Below, piece by piece: positions 1 to 8,986 of a stretch of 20,595 nt of DNA (position 1 is its first letter; each line of letters opens with the position of its first letter). Source of the DNA: Nymphaea colorata (lineage: Eukaryota; Streptophyta; Magnoliopsida; Nymphaeales; Nymphaeaceae); assembly GCF_008831285.2 (NCBI RefSeq), contig NW_022204625.1, positions 1 through 20,595 on the forward strand, given 5' to 3'. Under the pieces are notes generated by a model. That model saw only the letters and a list, made by a program, of their open reading frames with translations. It did not search any database and was not told where the DNA came from. The translations under genes were made by a program, and so were the position numbers.

Positions 1-8
1 CACGATTG
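1..8. repeat. Last bases of the preceding satellite unit
   Basis: These eight bases match the bases directly before the anchor phrase in every other unit. They carry the ATTG form seen before units 13 to 17 rather than the ACTG form seen before units 2 to 12. The array therefore extends to the left of the window. Confidence 0.85.
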
Positions 9-1299
9 CCTAGCCCGATAACGTCTTGCAATGGTCGAGTCCTTTCGTCTGGTGTAAGTTTCGCGACAATCGGAACGGAAGAAAATCGCTTGATTTTTCG
101 AGTTTTTTCCAAGGCTATAGCCTTTGAAAAAGTTGAAAAATGACTGATTTCGAAGCGGTTCCGATCGTCACGAAACTTACATCGGACGACGAGACTTGAC
201 CGGTACAACGACAGATACGACCACTTTGGAGACCTGAAATGCCCGCAAACGACGACTTTGACGCGAGAACAATCTCATTTCTGCATGCGTCGATCACTAC
301 GCCGCACACGGCGGCTCCCAGCTCGAACGATCGAGGCCGTTGATCTGGATGAAAACTCACTAAAGTCACGCCGATCTGACAATTCGCATGAAGAACCGGG
401 CTACATTTGCATGCAAGGTCACTTTACAGGTGCTGATCGGCCCGTCAAAACGACGGCTCTAACCGCCTTCCCATGTATAGGCCCTTGCGCGCAGCGTTGT
501 CAACGAACAACTTCGAAATGCATAACACACACACAGGCAAATCTCGACCGAGTTACGTTCTGAGCTGCTCGAATTACTTCTTTCTCAACCTGCGGTAAGT
601 GAGATGTCTGGAAATGTCTAGAAAGCTCACGGAACGCTCTTTTACACTTGGTTTTCGAATGTCTCGCCAAGGGCGAGACATTTCAAAACCAACTGTAGAA
701 TGAGCTTTCTGCTAGACTTGCAGGCACTTTCTTACGTCTGGCTAGACTTTTCGAAAACATCTGCACAGTGTGCATTCCGTCGGCTGTCTATAGGACGTTT
801 GCTTCGACAAGTTTGACGCGAGAACGATCTCGTGTCCGCATGCGTCGATCACAACGGCCGCACACGGCTCCCATGCAGCTCGAACGAGGCCGTTGATCTG
901 CATGAAAACTCGCTAAAGTCCCGTTGATCGGCCTTCTCACAAGAAGACAAGCCGTCGATCTGCCGGATAGATCACTCTACAGCTGCCGATCTGTCCGACA
1001 AAATGCCCATATCGACGCTAGAACGATATCTTCATTTCTAACGGGACATGCATGCATGCATGCATGCGCGTCCTATAACGCACAACTTCAAACTGCTCTA
1101 CAGATCGCAATTTCCGACCGAATAACGTTCCGAAACGCTCAAACGACTCGTGTCGACGAAGGCTATCACGTCGTAGAGTTCTTCGCCTTCTTTTCGTTCG
1201 TCTAGGTACAGTTTCGAGACGTTTTCGGTCGTTTTCAGCTAATTTATTGGGAAACTATTTCACACAAGACTACTGCCGGAAATGAGTTTTACACGACTG
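9..1299. repeat. Satellite unit 1
   Basis: Complete unit of 1291 bp, the longest here. Long inverted repeat at 33-201 (centre GGCTATAGCC at 113-122); short palindrome at 648-692 with tip AAG; (ATGC)5 at 1048-1067. Private small insertions include extra bases near 210 (ACAACGACAG) and an extra CGG near 309. These account for much of the added length. It shares CTGCCGGATAG (near 959) with units 7 and 8. No gene is seen in it. Confidence 0.95.
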
Positions 1300-2580
1300 C
1301 CTAGCCCGATAACGTCTTGCAATGGTCGAGTCTTTCGTCTGGTGTAAGTTTCGCGACAATCGGAAACGGAAGAAAATCGCTGATTTTTCGAGTTTTTCCA
1401 AGGCTATAGCCTTTGAAAAGTTGAAAATGACTGATTTTCGAAGCGGTTCCGATCGTCACGAAACTTACATCGGACGACGAGACTTGACCGGTACAACAAG
1501 ATACGACCACTTTGGAGCCTGAAAATGCCCGCAAAACGACGACTTTGACGCGAGAACAATCTCATTTCTGCATGCGTCGATCACTACGCCGCACACGGCT
1601 CCCAGCTCGAACGATCGAGGCCGTTGATCTGATGAAAACTCACTAAAGTCACGCCGATCTGACAATTCGCATGAAGAACCGGGCTACATTTGCATGCAAG
1701 GTCACTTTACAGGTGCTGATCGGCCCGTCAAAACGACGGCTCTAACGCCTTTCCCATGTATAGGCCCTTGCGCGCAGCGTTGTCAACGAACAACTTCGAA
1801 ATGCCATAATACACACACGCAATTCTCGACCGAGTTACGTTCTGAGCTGCTCGAATTACTTCTTTCTCAACCTGCGGTAAAGTGAGATGTCTGCGAAATG
1901 TCTAGAAGCTCACGGAACGCTCTTTTACACTTGGTTTTCGAATGTCTCGCCAATGGCGAGACATTTCAAAACCAACTGTAGAATGAGCTTCTGCTAGACT
2001 TGCAGGCACTTTCTTACGTCTGGCTAGACTTTTCGAAAACATCTGCACAGTGTGCATTCCGTCGGCTGTCTATAGGACGTTTGCTTCGACAAGTTTGACG
2101 CGAGAACGATCTCGTGTCTGCATGCGTCGATCACAAGCGCCGCACACGGCTCCCATGCAGCTCGAACGAGGGCCGTTGATCTGCATGAAAACTCGCTAAA
2201 GTCCCGTTGATCGGCCTTCTCACAAGAAGACAAGCCGTCGATCTGCAGGATAGATCACTCTACAGCTGCCGATCTGTCCGACAAAATGCCCATATCGACG
2301 CTAGAACGATATCTTCATTTTCTAACGGGACATGCATGCATGCATGCAGCGTCCTATAACGCACAACTTCAAACTGCTCTACAGATCGCAATTTCCGACC
2401 GAATAACGTTCCGAAACGCTCAAACGACTCGTGTCGACGAAGGCTATCACGTCGTAGAGTTCTTCGCCTTCTTTTCGTTCGTCTAGGTACAGTTTCGAGA
2501 CGTTTTCGGTCGTTTTCAGCTAATTTATTGGGAAATATTTCACACAAGACTACTGCCGGAAAATGAGTTTTACACGACTG
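1300..2580. repeat. Satellite unit 2
   Basis: Complete unit of 1281 bp. Long inverted repeat at 1324-1489 (centre 1402-1411); short palindrome at 1931-1975 with tip AAT; (ATGC)4 at 2332-2347. It shares CTGCAGGATAG near 2244 with units 6 and 16. Differences from unit 3 are mostly one-base indels in short runs of A, T, G or C. No gene is seen in it. Confidence 0.95.
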
Positions 2581-2604
2581 CCTAGCCCGATAACGTCTTG
2601 CAAT

Positions 2605-2774
2605 GGTCGAGTCCTTTCGTCTGGTGTAAGTTTCGCGACAATCGGAAACGGAAGAAAATCGCTTGATTTTTCGAGTTTTTCCAAGGCTATAGCCTTTGAA
2701 AAAGTTGAAAAATGACTGATTTTCGAAGCGGTTCCGATCGTCACGAAACTTACATCGGACGACGAGACTTGACC
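2605..2774. repeat. Long imperfect inverted repeat, ~85 bp arms, one per unit
   Basis: The left arm runs from GGTCGAGTCC to the perfect centre GGCTATAGCC (2685-2694). The right arm returns to GACTTGACC. Read as the reverse complement, the right arm aligns with the left arm along its full length. The shared segments include GTAAGTTTCG, ATCGGAA, GAAAATC and ATTTTTC. The two arms are equal in length (85 bases each side) with no real loop, so cruciform or hairpin formation is possible. The same structure is in every complete unit; coordinates are given in each unit entry. The centre is broken only in unit 16. It could be a remnant of a foldback or MITE-like element or a structural part of the satellite. 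No transposase or target-site duplication is visible. Confidence 0.9.
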
Positions 2775-2828
2775 GGTACAACAAGATACGACCACTTTGG
2801 AGCCTGAAAATGCCCGCAAAACGACGAC

Positions 2829-3141
2829 TTTGACGCGAGAACAATCTCATTTCTGCATGCGTCGATCACTACGCCGCACACGGCTCCCAGCTCGAACGAT
2901 CGAGGCCGTTGATCTGGATGAAAACTCACTAAAGTCACGCCGATCTGACAATTCGCATGAAGAACCGGGCTACATTTGCATGCAAGGTCACTTTACAGGT
3001 GCTGATCGGCCCGTCAAAACGACGGCTCTAACCGCCTTCCCATGTATAGGCCCTTGCGCGCAGCGTTGTCAACGAACAACTTCGAAATGCCATATACACA
3101 CACAGCAATTCTCGACCGAGTTACGTTCTGAGCTGCTCGAA
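2829..3141. repeat. Block A (first copy of internally duplicated segment)
   Basis: This begins TTTGACGCGAGAACAATCTC and aligns with block B (3378-3703) in the same orientation. Over the first 120 bases I count about nine substitutions and three small indels. Further on similarity is weaker but collinear: GGTCACTTTACAGGTGCTGATC matches GATCACTCTACAGCTGCCGATC, and AACAACTTCG and CGACCGAGTTACGTTC also have counterparts. It contains the perfect 10-bp palindrome TTGCATGCAA at 2976-2985, a GCATGC at 2855-2860 and a short TA/CA tract near 3090-3104 whose length and phase vary between units. Confidence 0.88.
3090..3105. repeat. TA/CA dinucleotide tract in block A
   Basis: A short ATATACACACACAG-type tract lies between CGAAATGCC and GCAATTCTCGACC. 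Its composition changes from unit to unit. Unit 5 and unit 7 read CATATACATACACACAG, units 12 to 14 start CATATATACAC, and unit 16 expands to a longer TATATACATATACACACG form near 19750. This is an ordinary slippage-prone microsatellite nested in the satellite. Confidence 0.75.
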
Positions 3142-3203
3142 TTACTTCTTTCTCAACCTGCGGTAAAGTGAGATGTCTGCGAAATGTCTAGAAGCTCACG
3201 AAC

Positions 3204-3273
3204 GCTCTTTTACACTTGGTTTTCGAATGTCTCGCCAATGGCGAGACATTTCAAAACCAACTGTAGAATGAGC
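3204..3273. repeat. Short strong palindrome with 2-4 base tip, one per unit
   Basis: The inner 45 bases (3216-3260) form TTGGTTTTCGAATGTCTCGCC, a tip AAT, then GGCGAGACATTTCAAAACCAA. This pairs almost perfectly except for one mismatch. Weaker pairing continues outward to GCTC at 3204 and GAGC at 3273, and imperfectly further out (AAAGTG and TCTAG on both sides). The tip is the most variable point: AAG, AAT, AAA, AA, AAGT or AAAA in different units. The stem is kept in all sixteen units, with small indels in its A and T runs. It has no T run after it, so it does not look like a bacterial terminator. Confidence 0.9.
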
Positions 3274-3380
3274 TTCTGTAGACTTGCAGGCACTTTCTTA
3301 CGTCTGGCTAGACTTTTCGAAAACATCTGCACAGTGTGCATTCCGTCGGCTGTCTATAGGACGTTTGCTTCGACAAGTTT

Positions 3381-3402
3381 GACGCGAGAACGATCTCGTG
3401 TC
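3381..3402. repeat. Small hairpin at start of block B
   Basis: GACGCGAGA, loop ACGA, then TCTCGTGTC. The nine-base stem has one G-T pair. It is kept in most units and disrupted in unit 15, where the second arm reads TCTCTGTC. The matching place in block A reads AATCTCATTTC, so the stem is weaker there. The role is unknown and may be chance. Confidence 0.55.
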
Positions 3403-3610
3403 TGCATGCGTCGATCACAACGGCCGCACACGGCTCCCATGCAGCTCGAACGAGGCCGTTGATCTGCATGAAAACTCGCTAAAGTCCCGTTGATCGGCCT
3501 TCTCACAGAAGACAAGCCGTCGATCTGCGGTAGATCACTCTACAGCTGCCGATCTGTCCGACAAAATGCCCATATCGACGCTAGAACGATATCTTCCTTT
3601 CTAGCGGGAC

Positions 3611-3626
3611 ATGCATGCATGCATGC
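3611..3626. repeat. (ATGC)n microsatellite in block B
   Basis: Four perfect ATGC copies in this unit. Counts in the other units are 5 (units 1, 4, 5), 4 (2, 3, 6, 7, 8, 9, 12) and 3 (10, 11, 13). Unit 14 has an interrupted run (17700-17717). In units 15 and 16 the run is gone. Each run is self-complementary and lies between GCGGGAC or ACGGGAC and GCGTCCTATAAC. Confidence 0.95.
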
Positions 3627-3703
3627 CGCGTCCTATAACGCACAACTTCAAACTGCTCTACAGATCGCAATTTCCGACCGAATAACGTTCCGAAACGCTC
3701 AAA

Positions 3704-3884
3704 CGACTCGTGTCGACGAAGGCTATCACGTCGTAGAGTTCTTCGCCTTCTTTTCGTTCGTCTAGGTACAGTTTCGAGACGTTTTCGGTCGTTTTCAGCT
3801 AATTTATTGGAAAATATTTACACACAAGACTACTGCCGGAAAATGAGTTTTACACGACTGCCTAGCCCGATAACGTCTTGCAAT
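3704..3884. repeat. Spacer between block B and next long inverted repeat
   Basis: About 180 bp with no equivalent of the same length after block A, which makes the two half-units unequal (about 549 and 731 bp). It holds a pyrimidine-rich stretch at 3739-3763 (TTCTTCGCCTTC and following), two GTTTTC motifs near 3780-3796, and an AT-rich stretch with AATTTATTGG. Length varies by a few bases, mainly in G and A runs near 3808. I recognise no gene or promoter here. Confidence 0.75.
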
Positions 3885-5143
3885 GGTCGAGTCCTTTCGT
3901 CTGGTGTAAGTTTCGCGACAATCGGAAACGGAAGAAAATCGCTTGATTTTTCGAGTTTTTCCAAGGCTATAGCCTTTGAAAAAGTTGAAAAATGACTGAT
4001 TTCGAAGCGGTTCCGATCGTCACGAAACTTACATCGGACGACGAGACTTGACCGGTACAACAAGATACGACCACTTTGGAGACCTGAAAATGCCCGCAAA
4101 ACGACGAGTTTGACGCGAGAACATCTCATTTCTGCATGCGTCGATCACTACGCCGCACACGGCTCCCAGCTCGAACGATCGAGGCCGTTGATCTGGATGA
4201 AAACTCACTAAAGTCACGCCGATCTGACAATTCGCATGAAGAACCGGCTACATTTGCATGCAAGGTCACTTTACAGGTGCTGATCGGCCCGTCAAAACGA
4301 CGGCTCTAACGCCTTCCCATGTATAGGCCCTTGCGCGCAGCGTTGTCAACGAACAACTTCGAAATGCCATATACACACACAGCAATTCTCGACCGAGTTA
4401 CGTTCTGAGCTGCTCGAATTACTTCTTTCTCAACCGCGTAAAGTGAGATGTCTGCGAAATGTCTAGAAGCTCACGGAACGCTCTTTTACACTTGGTTTTC
4501 GAATGTCTCGCCAAAGGCGAGACATTTCAAAACCAACTGTAGAATGAGCTTTCTGCTAGACTTGCAGGCACTTTCTTACGTCTGGCTAGACTTTTCGAAA
4601 ACATCTGCACAGTGTGCATTCCGTCGGCTGTCTATAGGACGTTTGCTTCGACAAGTTTGACGCGAGAACGATCTCGTGTCTGCATGCGTCGATCACAAGC
4701 GCCGCACACGGCTCCCATGCAGCTCGAACGAGGCCGTTGATCTGCATGAAAACTCGCTAAAGTCCCGTTGATCGGCCTTCTCACAGAAGACAAGCCGTCG
4801 ATCTGCGGATAGATCACTCTACAGCTGCCGATCTGTCCGACAAAATGCCCATATCGACGCTAGAACGATATCTTCCTTTTCTAGCGGGACATGCATGCAT
4901 GCATGCATGCGCGTCCTATAACGCACAACTTCAAACTGCTCTACAGATCGCAATTTCCGACCGAATAACGTTCCGAAACGCTCAAACGACTCGTGTCGAC
5001 GAAGGCTATCACGTCGTAGAGTTCTTCGCCTTCTTTTCGTTCGTCTAGGTACAGTTTCGAGACGTTTTCGGTCGTTTTCAGCTAATTTATTGGGAAACTA
5101 TTTCACACAAGACTACTGCCGGAAAATGAGTTTTACACGACTG
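3861..5143. repeat. Satellite unit 4
   Basis: Complete unit of 1283 bp. Long inverted repeat at 3885-4053 (centre 3965-3974); short palindrome at 4492-4536 with tip AAA, found only here; (ATGC)5 at 4891-4910. It has ACGAGTTTGACGCG at the start of block A (near 4104), a G variant otherwise limited to units 7 to 11, and GAACATCTC as in units 10 to 12 and 15. No gene is seen in it. Confidence 0.95.
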
Positions 5144-6429
5144 CCTAGCCCGATAACGTCTTGCAATGGTCGAGTCCTTTCGTCTGGTGTAAGTTTCGCG
5201 ACAATCGGAAACGGAAGAAAATCGCTTGATTTTTCGAGTTTTTTCCAAGGCTATAGCCTTTGAAAAAGTTGAAAAATGACTGATTTTCGAAGCGGTTCCG
5301 ATCGTCACGAAACTTACATCGGACGACGAGACTTGACCGGTACAACAAGATACGACCACTTTGGAGCCTGAAAATGCCCGCAAAACGACGACTTTGACGC
5401 GAGAACAATCTCATTTCTGCATGCGTCGATCACTACGCCGCACACGGCTCCCAGCTCGAACGATCGAGGCCGTTGATCTGGATGAAAACTCACTAAAGTC
5501 ACGCCGATCTGACAATTCGCATGAAGAACCGGCTACATTTGCATGCAAGGTCACTTTACAGGTGCTGATCGGCCCGTCAAAACGACGGCTCTAACGCCTT
5601 CCCATGTATAGGCCCTTGCGCGCAGCGTTGTCAACGAACAACTTCGAAATGCCATATACATACACACAGCAATTCTCGACCGAGTTACGTTCTGAGCTGC
5701 TCGAATTACTTCTTTCTCAACCTGCGGTAAAGTGAGATGTCTGCGAAATGTCTAGAAAGCTCACGGAACGCTCTTTTACACTTGGTTTTCGAATGTCTCG
5801 CCAAGGGCGAGACATTTCAAACCAACTGTAGAATGAGCTTTCTGCTAGACTTGCAGGCACTTTCTTACGTCTGGCTAGACTTTTCGAAAACATCTGCACA
5901 GTGTGCATTCCGTCGGCTGTCTATAGGACGTTTGCTTCGACAAGTTTGACGCGAGAACGATCTCGTGTCTGCATGCGTCGATCACAACGCCGCACACGGC
6001 TCCCATGCAGCTCGAACGAGGCCGTTGATCTGCATGAAAACTCGCTAAAGTCCCGTTGATCGGCCTTCTCACGAGAAGACAAGCCGTCGATCTGCGGATA
6101 GATCACTCTACAGCTGCCGATCTGTCCGACAAATGCCCATATCGACGCTAGAACGATATCTTCTTTTCTAGCGGGACATGCATGCATGCATGCATGCGCG
6201 TCCTATAACGCACAACTTCAAACTGCTCTACAGATCGCAATTTCCGACCGAATACGTTCCGAAACGCTCAAACGACTCGTGTCGACGAAGGCTATCACGT
6301 CGTAGAGTTCTTCGCCTTCTTTTCGTTCGTCTAGGTACAGTTTCGAGACGTTTTCGGTCGTTTTCAGCTAATTTATTGGGAAACTATTTCACACAAGACT
6401 ACTGCCGGAAAATGAGTTTTACACGACTG
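5144..6429. repeat. Satellite unit 5
   Basis: Complete unit of 1286 bp. Long inverted repeat at 5168-5338 (centre 5249-5258); short palindrome at 5782-5825 with tip AAG; (ATGC)5 at 6178-6197. It has TCACGAGAAGAC near 6069 and the short form GACAAATGCCC near 6128. Both also occur together in units 12 and 16, seven and eleven units away. No gene is seen in it. Confidence 0.95.
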
Positions 6430-7703
6430 CCTAGCCCGATAACGTCTTGCAATGGTCGAGTCCTTTCGTCTGGTGTAAGTTTCGCGACAATCGGAAACGG
6501 AAGAAAATCGCTTGATTTTTCGAGTTTTTCCAAGGCTATAGCCTTTGAAAAGTTGAAAAATGACTGATTTTCGAAGCGGTTCCGATCGTCACGAAACTTA
6601 CATCGGACGACGAGACTTGACCGGTACAACAAGATACGACCACTTTGGAGCCTGAAAATGCCCGCAAAACGACGACTTTGACGCGAGAACAATCTCATTT
6701 CTGCATGCGTCGATCACTACGCCGCACACGGCTCCCAGCTCGAACGATCGAGGCCGTTGATCTGGATGAAAACTCACTAAAGTCACGCCGATCTGACAAT
6801 TCGCACGAAGAACCGGGCTACATTTGCATGCAAGGTCACTTTACAGGTGCTGATCGGCCCGTCAAAACGACGGCTCTAACGCCTTCCCATGTATAGGCCC
6901 TTGCGCGCAGCGTTGTCAACGAACAACTTCGAAATGCCATATACACACACAGCAATTCTCGACCGAGTTACGTTCTGAGCAGCTCGAATTACTTCTTTCT
7001 CAACCTGCGTAAAGTGAGATGTCTGCGAAATGTCTAGAAGCTCACGGAACGCTCTTTTACACTTGGTTTTCAATGTCTCGCCAAGGCGAGACATTTCAAA
7101 CCAACTGTAGAATGAGCTTCTGTAGACTTGCAGGCACTTTCTTACGTCTGGCTAGACTTTTCGAAAACATCTGCACAGTGTGCATTCCGTCGGCTGTCTA
7201 TAGGACGTTTGCTTCGACAAGTTTGACGCGAGAACGATCTCGTGTCTGCATGCGTCGATCACAACGGCCGCACACGGCTCCCATGCAGCTCGAACGAGGC
7301 CGTTGATCTGCATGAAAACTCGCTAAAGTCCCGTTGATCGGCCTTCTCACAGAAGACAAGCCGTCGATCTGCAGGATAGATCACTCTACAGCTGCCGATC
7401 TGTCCGACAAAATGCCCATATCGACGCTAGAACGATATCTTCTTTCTAACGGGACATGCATGCATGCATGCGCGTCCTATAACGCACAACTTCAAACTGC
7501 TCTACAGATCGCAATTTCCGACCGAATACGTTCCGAAACGCTCAAACGACTCGTGTCGACGAAGGCTATCACGTCGTAGAGTTCTTCGCCTTCTTTTCGT
7601 TCGTCTAGGTACAGTTTCGAGACGTTTTCGGTCGTTTTCAGCTAATTTATTGGGAAACTATTTCACACAAGACTACTGCCGGAAAATGAGTTTTACACGA
7701 CTG
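6430..7703. repeat. Satellite unit 6
   Basis: Complete unit of 1274 bp, among the shortest. Long inverted repeat at 6454-6622 (centre 6534-6543); short palindrome at 7063-7104 with a two-base tip AA and a shortened TTTTCAATG arm; (ATGC)4 at 7456-7471. It is the first unit with GAGCAGCTCG near 6977, which is shared with units 7, 8 and 9. No gene is seen in it. Confidence 0.95.
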
Positions 7704-8986
7704 CCTAGCCCGATAACGTCTTGCAATGGTCGAGTCCTTTCGTCTGGTGTAAGTTTCGCGACAATCGGAAACGGAAGAAAATCGCTTGATTTTTCGAGTT
7801 TTTCCAAGGCTATAGCCTTTGAAAAGTTGAAAAATGACTGATTTTCGAAGCGGTTCCGATCGTCACGAAACTTACATCGGACGACGAGACTTGACCGGTA
7901 CAACAAGATACGACCACTTTGGAGCCTGAAAATGCCCGCAAAACGACGAGTTTGACGCGAGAACGATCTCATTTCTGCATGCGTCGATCACTACGCCGCA
8001 CACGGCTCCCAGCTCGAACGATCGAGGCCGTTGATCTGGATGAAAACTCACTAAAGTCACGCCGATCTGACAATTCGCATGAAGAACCGCGCTACATTTG
8101 CATGCAAGGTCACTTTACAGGTGCTGATCGGCCCGTCAAAACGACGGCTCTAACGCCTTCCCATGTATAGGCCCTTGCGCGCAGCGTTGTCAACGAACAA
8201 CTTCGAAATGCCATATACATACACACAGCAATTCTCGACCGAGTTACGTTCTGAGCAGCTCGAATTACTTCTTTCTCAACCGCGGTAAAGTGAGATGTCT
8301 GCGAAATGTCTAGACAGCTCACGAACGCTCTTTTACACTTGGTTTTCGAATGTCTCGCCAATGGCGAGACATTTCAAAACCAACTGTAGAATGAGCGTTC
8401 TGCTAGACTTGCAGGCACTTTCTTACGTCTGGCTAGACTTTTCGAAAACATCTGCACAGTGTGCATTCCGTCGGCTGTCTATAGGACGTTTGCTTCGACA
8501 AGTTTGACGCGAGAACGATCTCGTGTCTGCATGCGTCGATCACAACGCCGCACACGGCTCCATGCAGCTCGAACGACGAGGCCGTTGATCTGCATGAAAA
8601 CTCGCTAAAGTCCCGTTGATCGGCCTTCTCACAAGAAGACAAGCCGTCGATCTGCCGGATAGATCACTCTACAGCTGCCGATCTGTCCGACAAAATGCCC
8701 ATATCGACGCTAGAACGATATCTTCTTTTCTAGCGGGACATGCATGCATGCATGCGCGTCCTATAACGCACAACTTCAAACTGCTCTACAGATCGCAATT
8801 TCCGACCGAATACTTGCGAAACGCTCAAACGACTCGTGTCGACGAAGGCTATCACGTCGTAGAGTTCTTCGCCTTCTTTTCGTTCGTCTAGGTACAGTTT
8901 CGAGACGTTTTCGGTCGTTTTCAGCTAATTTATTGGGAAACTATTTCACACAAGACTACTGCCGGAAAATGAGTTTTACACGACTG
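7704..8986. repeat. Satellite unit 7
   Basis: Complete unit of 1283 bp. Long inverted repeat at 7728-7896 (centre 7808-7817); short palindrome at 8339-8383 with tip AAT; (ATGC)4 at 8740-8755. It carries ACGAGTTTGACGCG, GAACGATCTC in block A, CTAGACAGCTC near 8310 and GAGCGTTCTG near 8393. The last is shared only with unit 8. Near 8812 it reads GAATACTTGCG, where most units have GAATAACGTTCCG. No gene is seen in it. Confidence 0.95.

Larger units (their letters stand above)
3378..3703. repeat. Block B (second, diverged copy of block A)
   Basis: Begins TTTGACGCGAGAACGATCTC and aligns to block A as described there. The offset between blocks is 549 bp at the start and about 563 bp at CGACCGA. 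Block B differs by having CCCATGCAGCTC where A has CCCAGCTC, by losing the second CGAT next to CGAGG, and by carrying the ATGC run where A has TTGCGCGCAGCG. Its first bases also make a hairpin (3381-3402), which block A has largely lost. Confidence 0.88.
2581..3860. repeat. Satellite unit 3 (reference unit for internal map)
   Basis: Complete unit of 1280 bp, close to the mean length, used here to describe internal parts. The order is: long inverted repeat 2605-2774, block A 2829-3141, short palindrome 3204-3273, block B 3378-3703, spacer 3704-3860 running into the next unit. The (ATGC)4 run is at 3611-3626. No gene is seen in it. Confidence 0.96.

Noticed and set aside
2605-2774. Intact transposable element bounded by the inverted repeat
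   Set aside because: The inverted repeat is nearly loopless and encloses nothing. No target-site duplication or transposase is visible. A solo MITE origin remains only a possibility.
2260-2850. Longest open frame (196 codons, minus strand) crossing units 2 and 3
   Set aside because: It exists in this length only where indels happen to line up. The matching stretch in other units is split into pieces of about 90-100 codons in changing frames. It also runs through the ATGC run and one arm of the palindrome.
3216-3260. Rho-independent terminator or tRNA T-arm (GGTTTTCGAATG)
   Set aside because: The hairpin lacks a following T run. The T-arm-like string has no acceptor, D or anticodon arm around it and sits inside a palindrome.
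3739-3800. Pyrimidine tract followed by GTTTTCAG, resembling a 3' splice site
   Set aside because: No exon with a stable open frame follows and no partner donor can be argued. The motif is short enough to arise by chance.
3704-3884. Spliced-leader, 5S rRNA or spliceosomal RNA gene in the spacer, since such genes often lie in ~1 kb tandem repeats
   Set aside because: None of the conserved cores I looked for (leader, 5S internal boxes, U6 ACAGAGA) is present on either strand as far as I could read.
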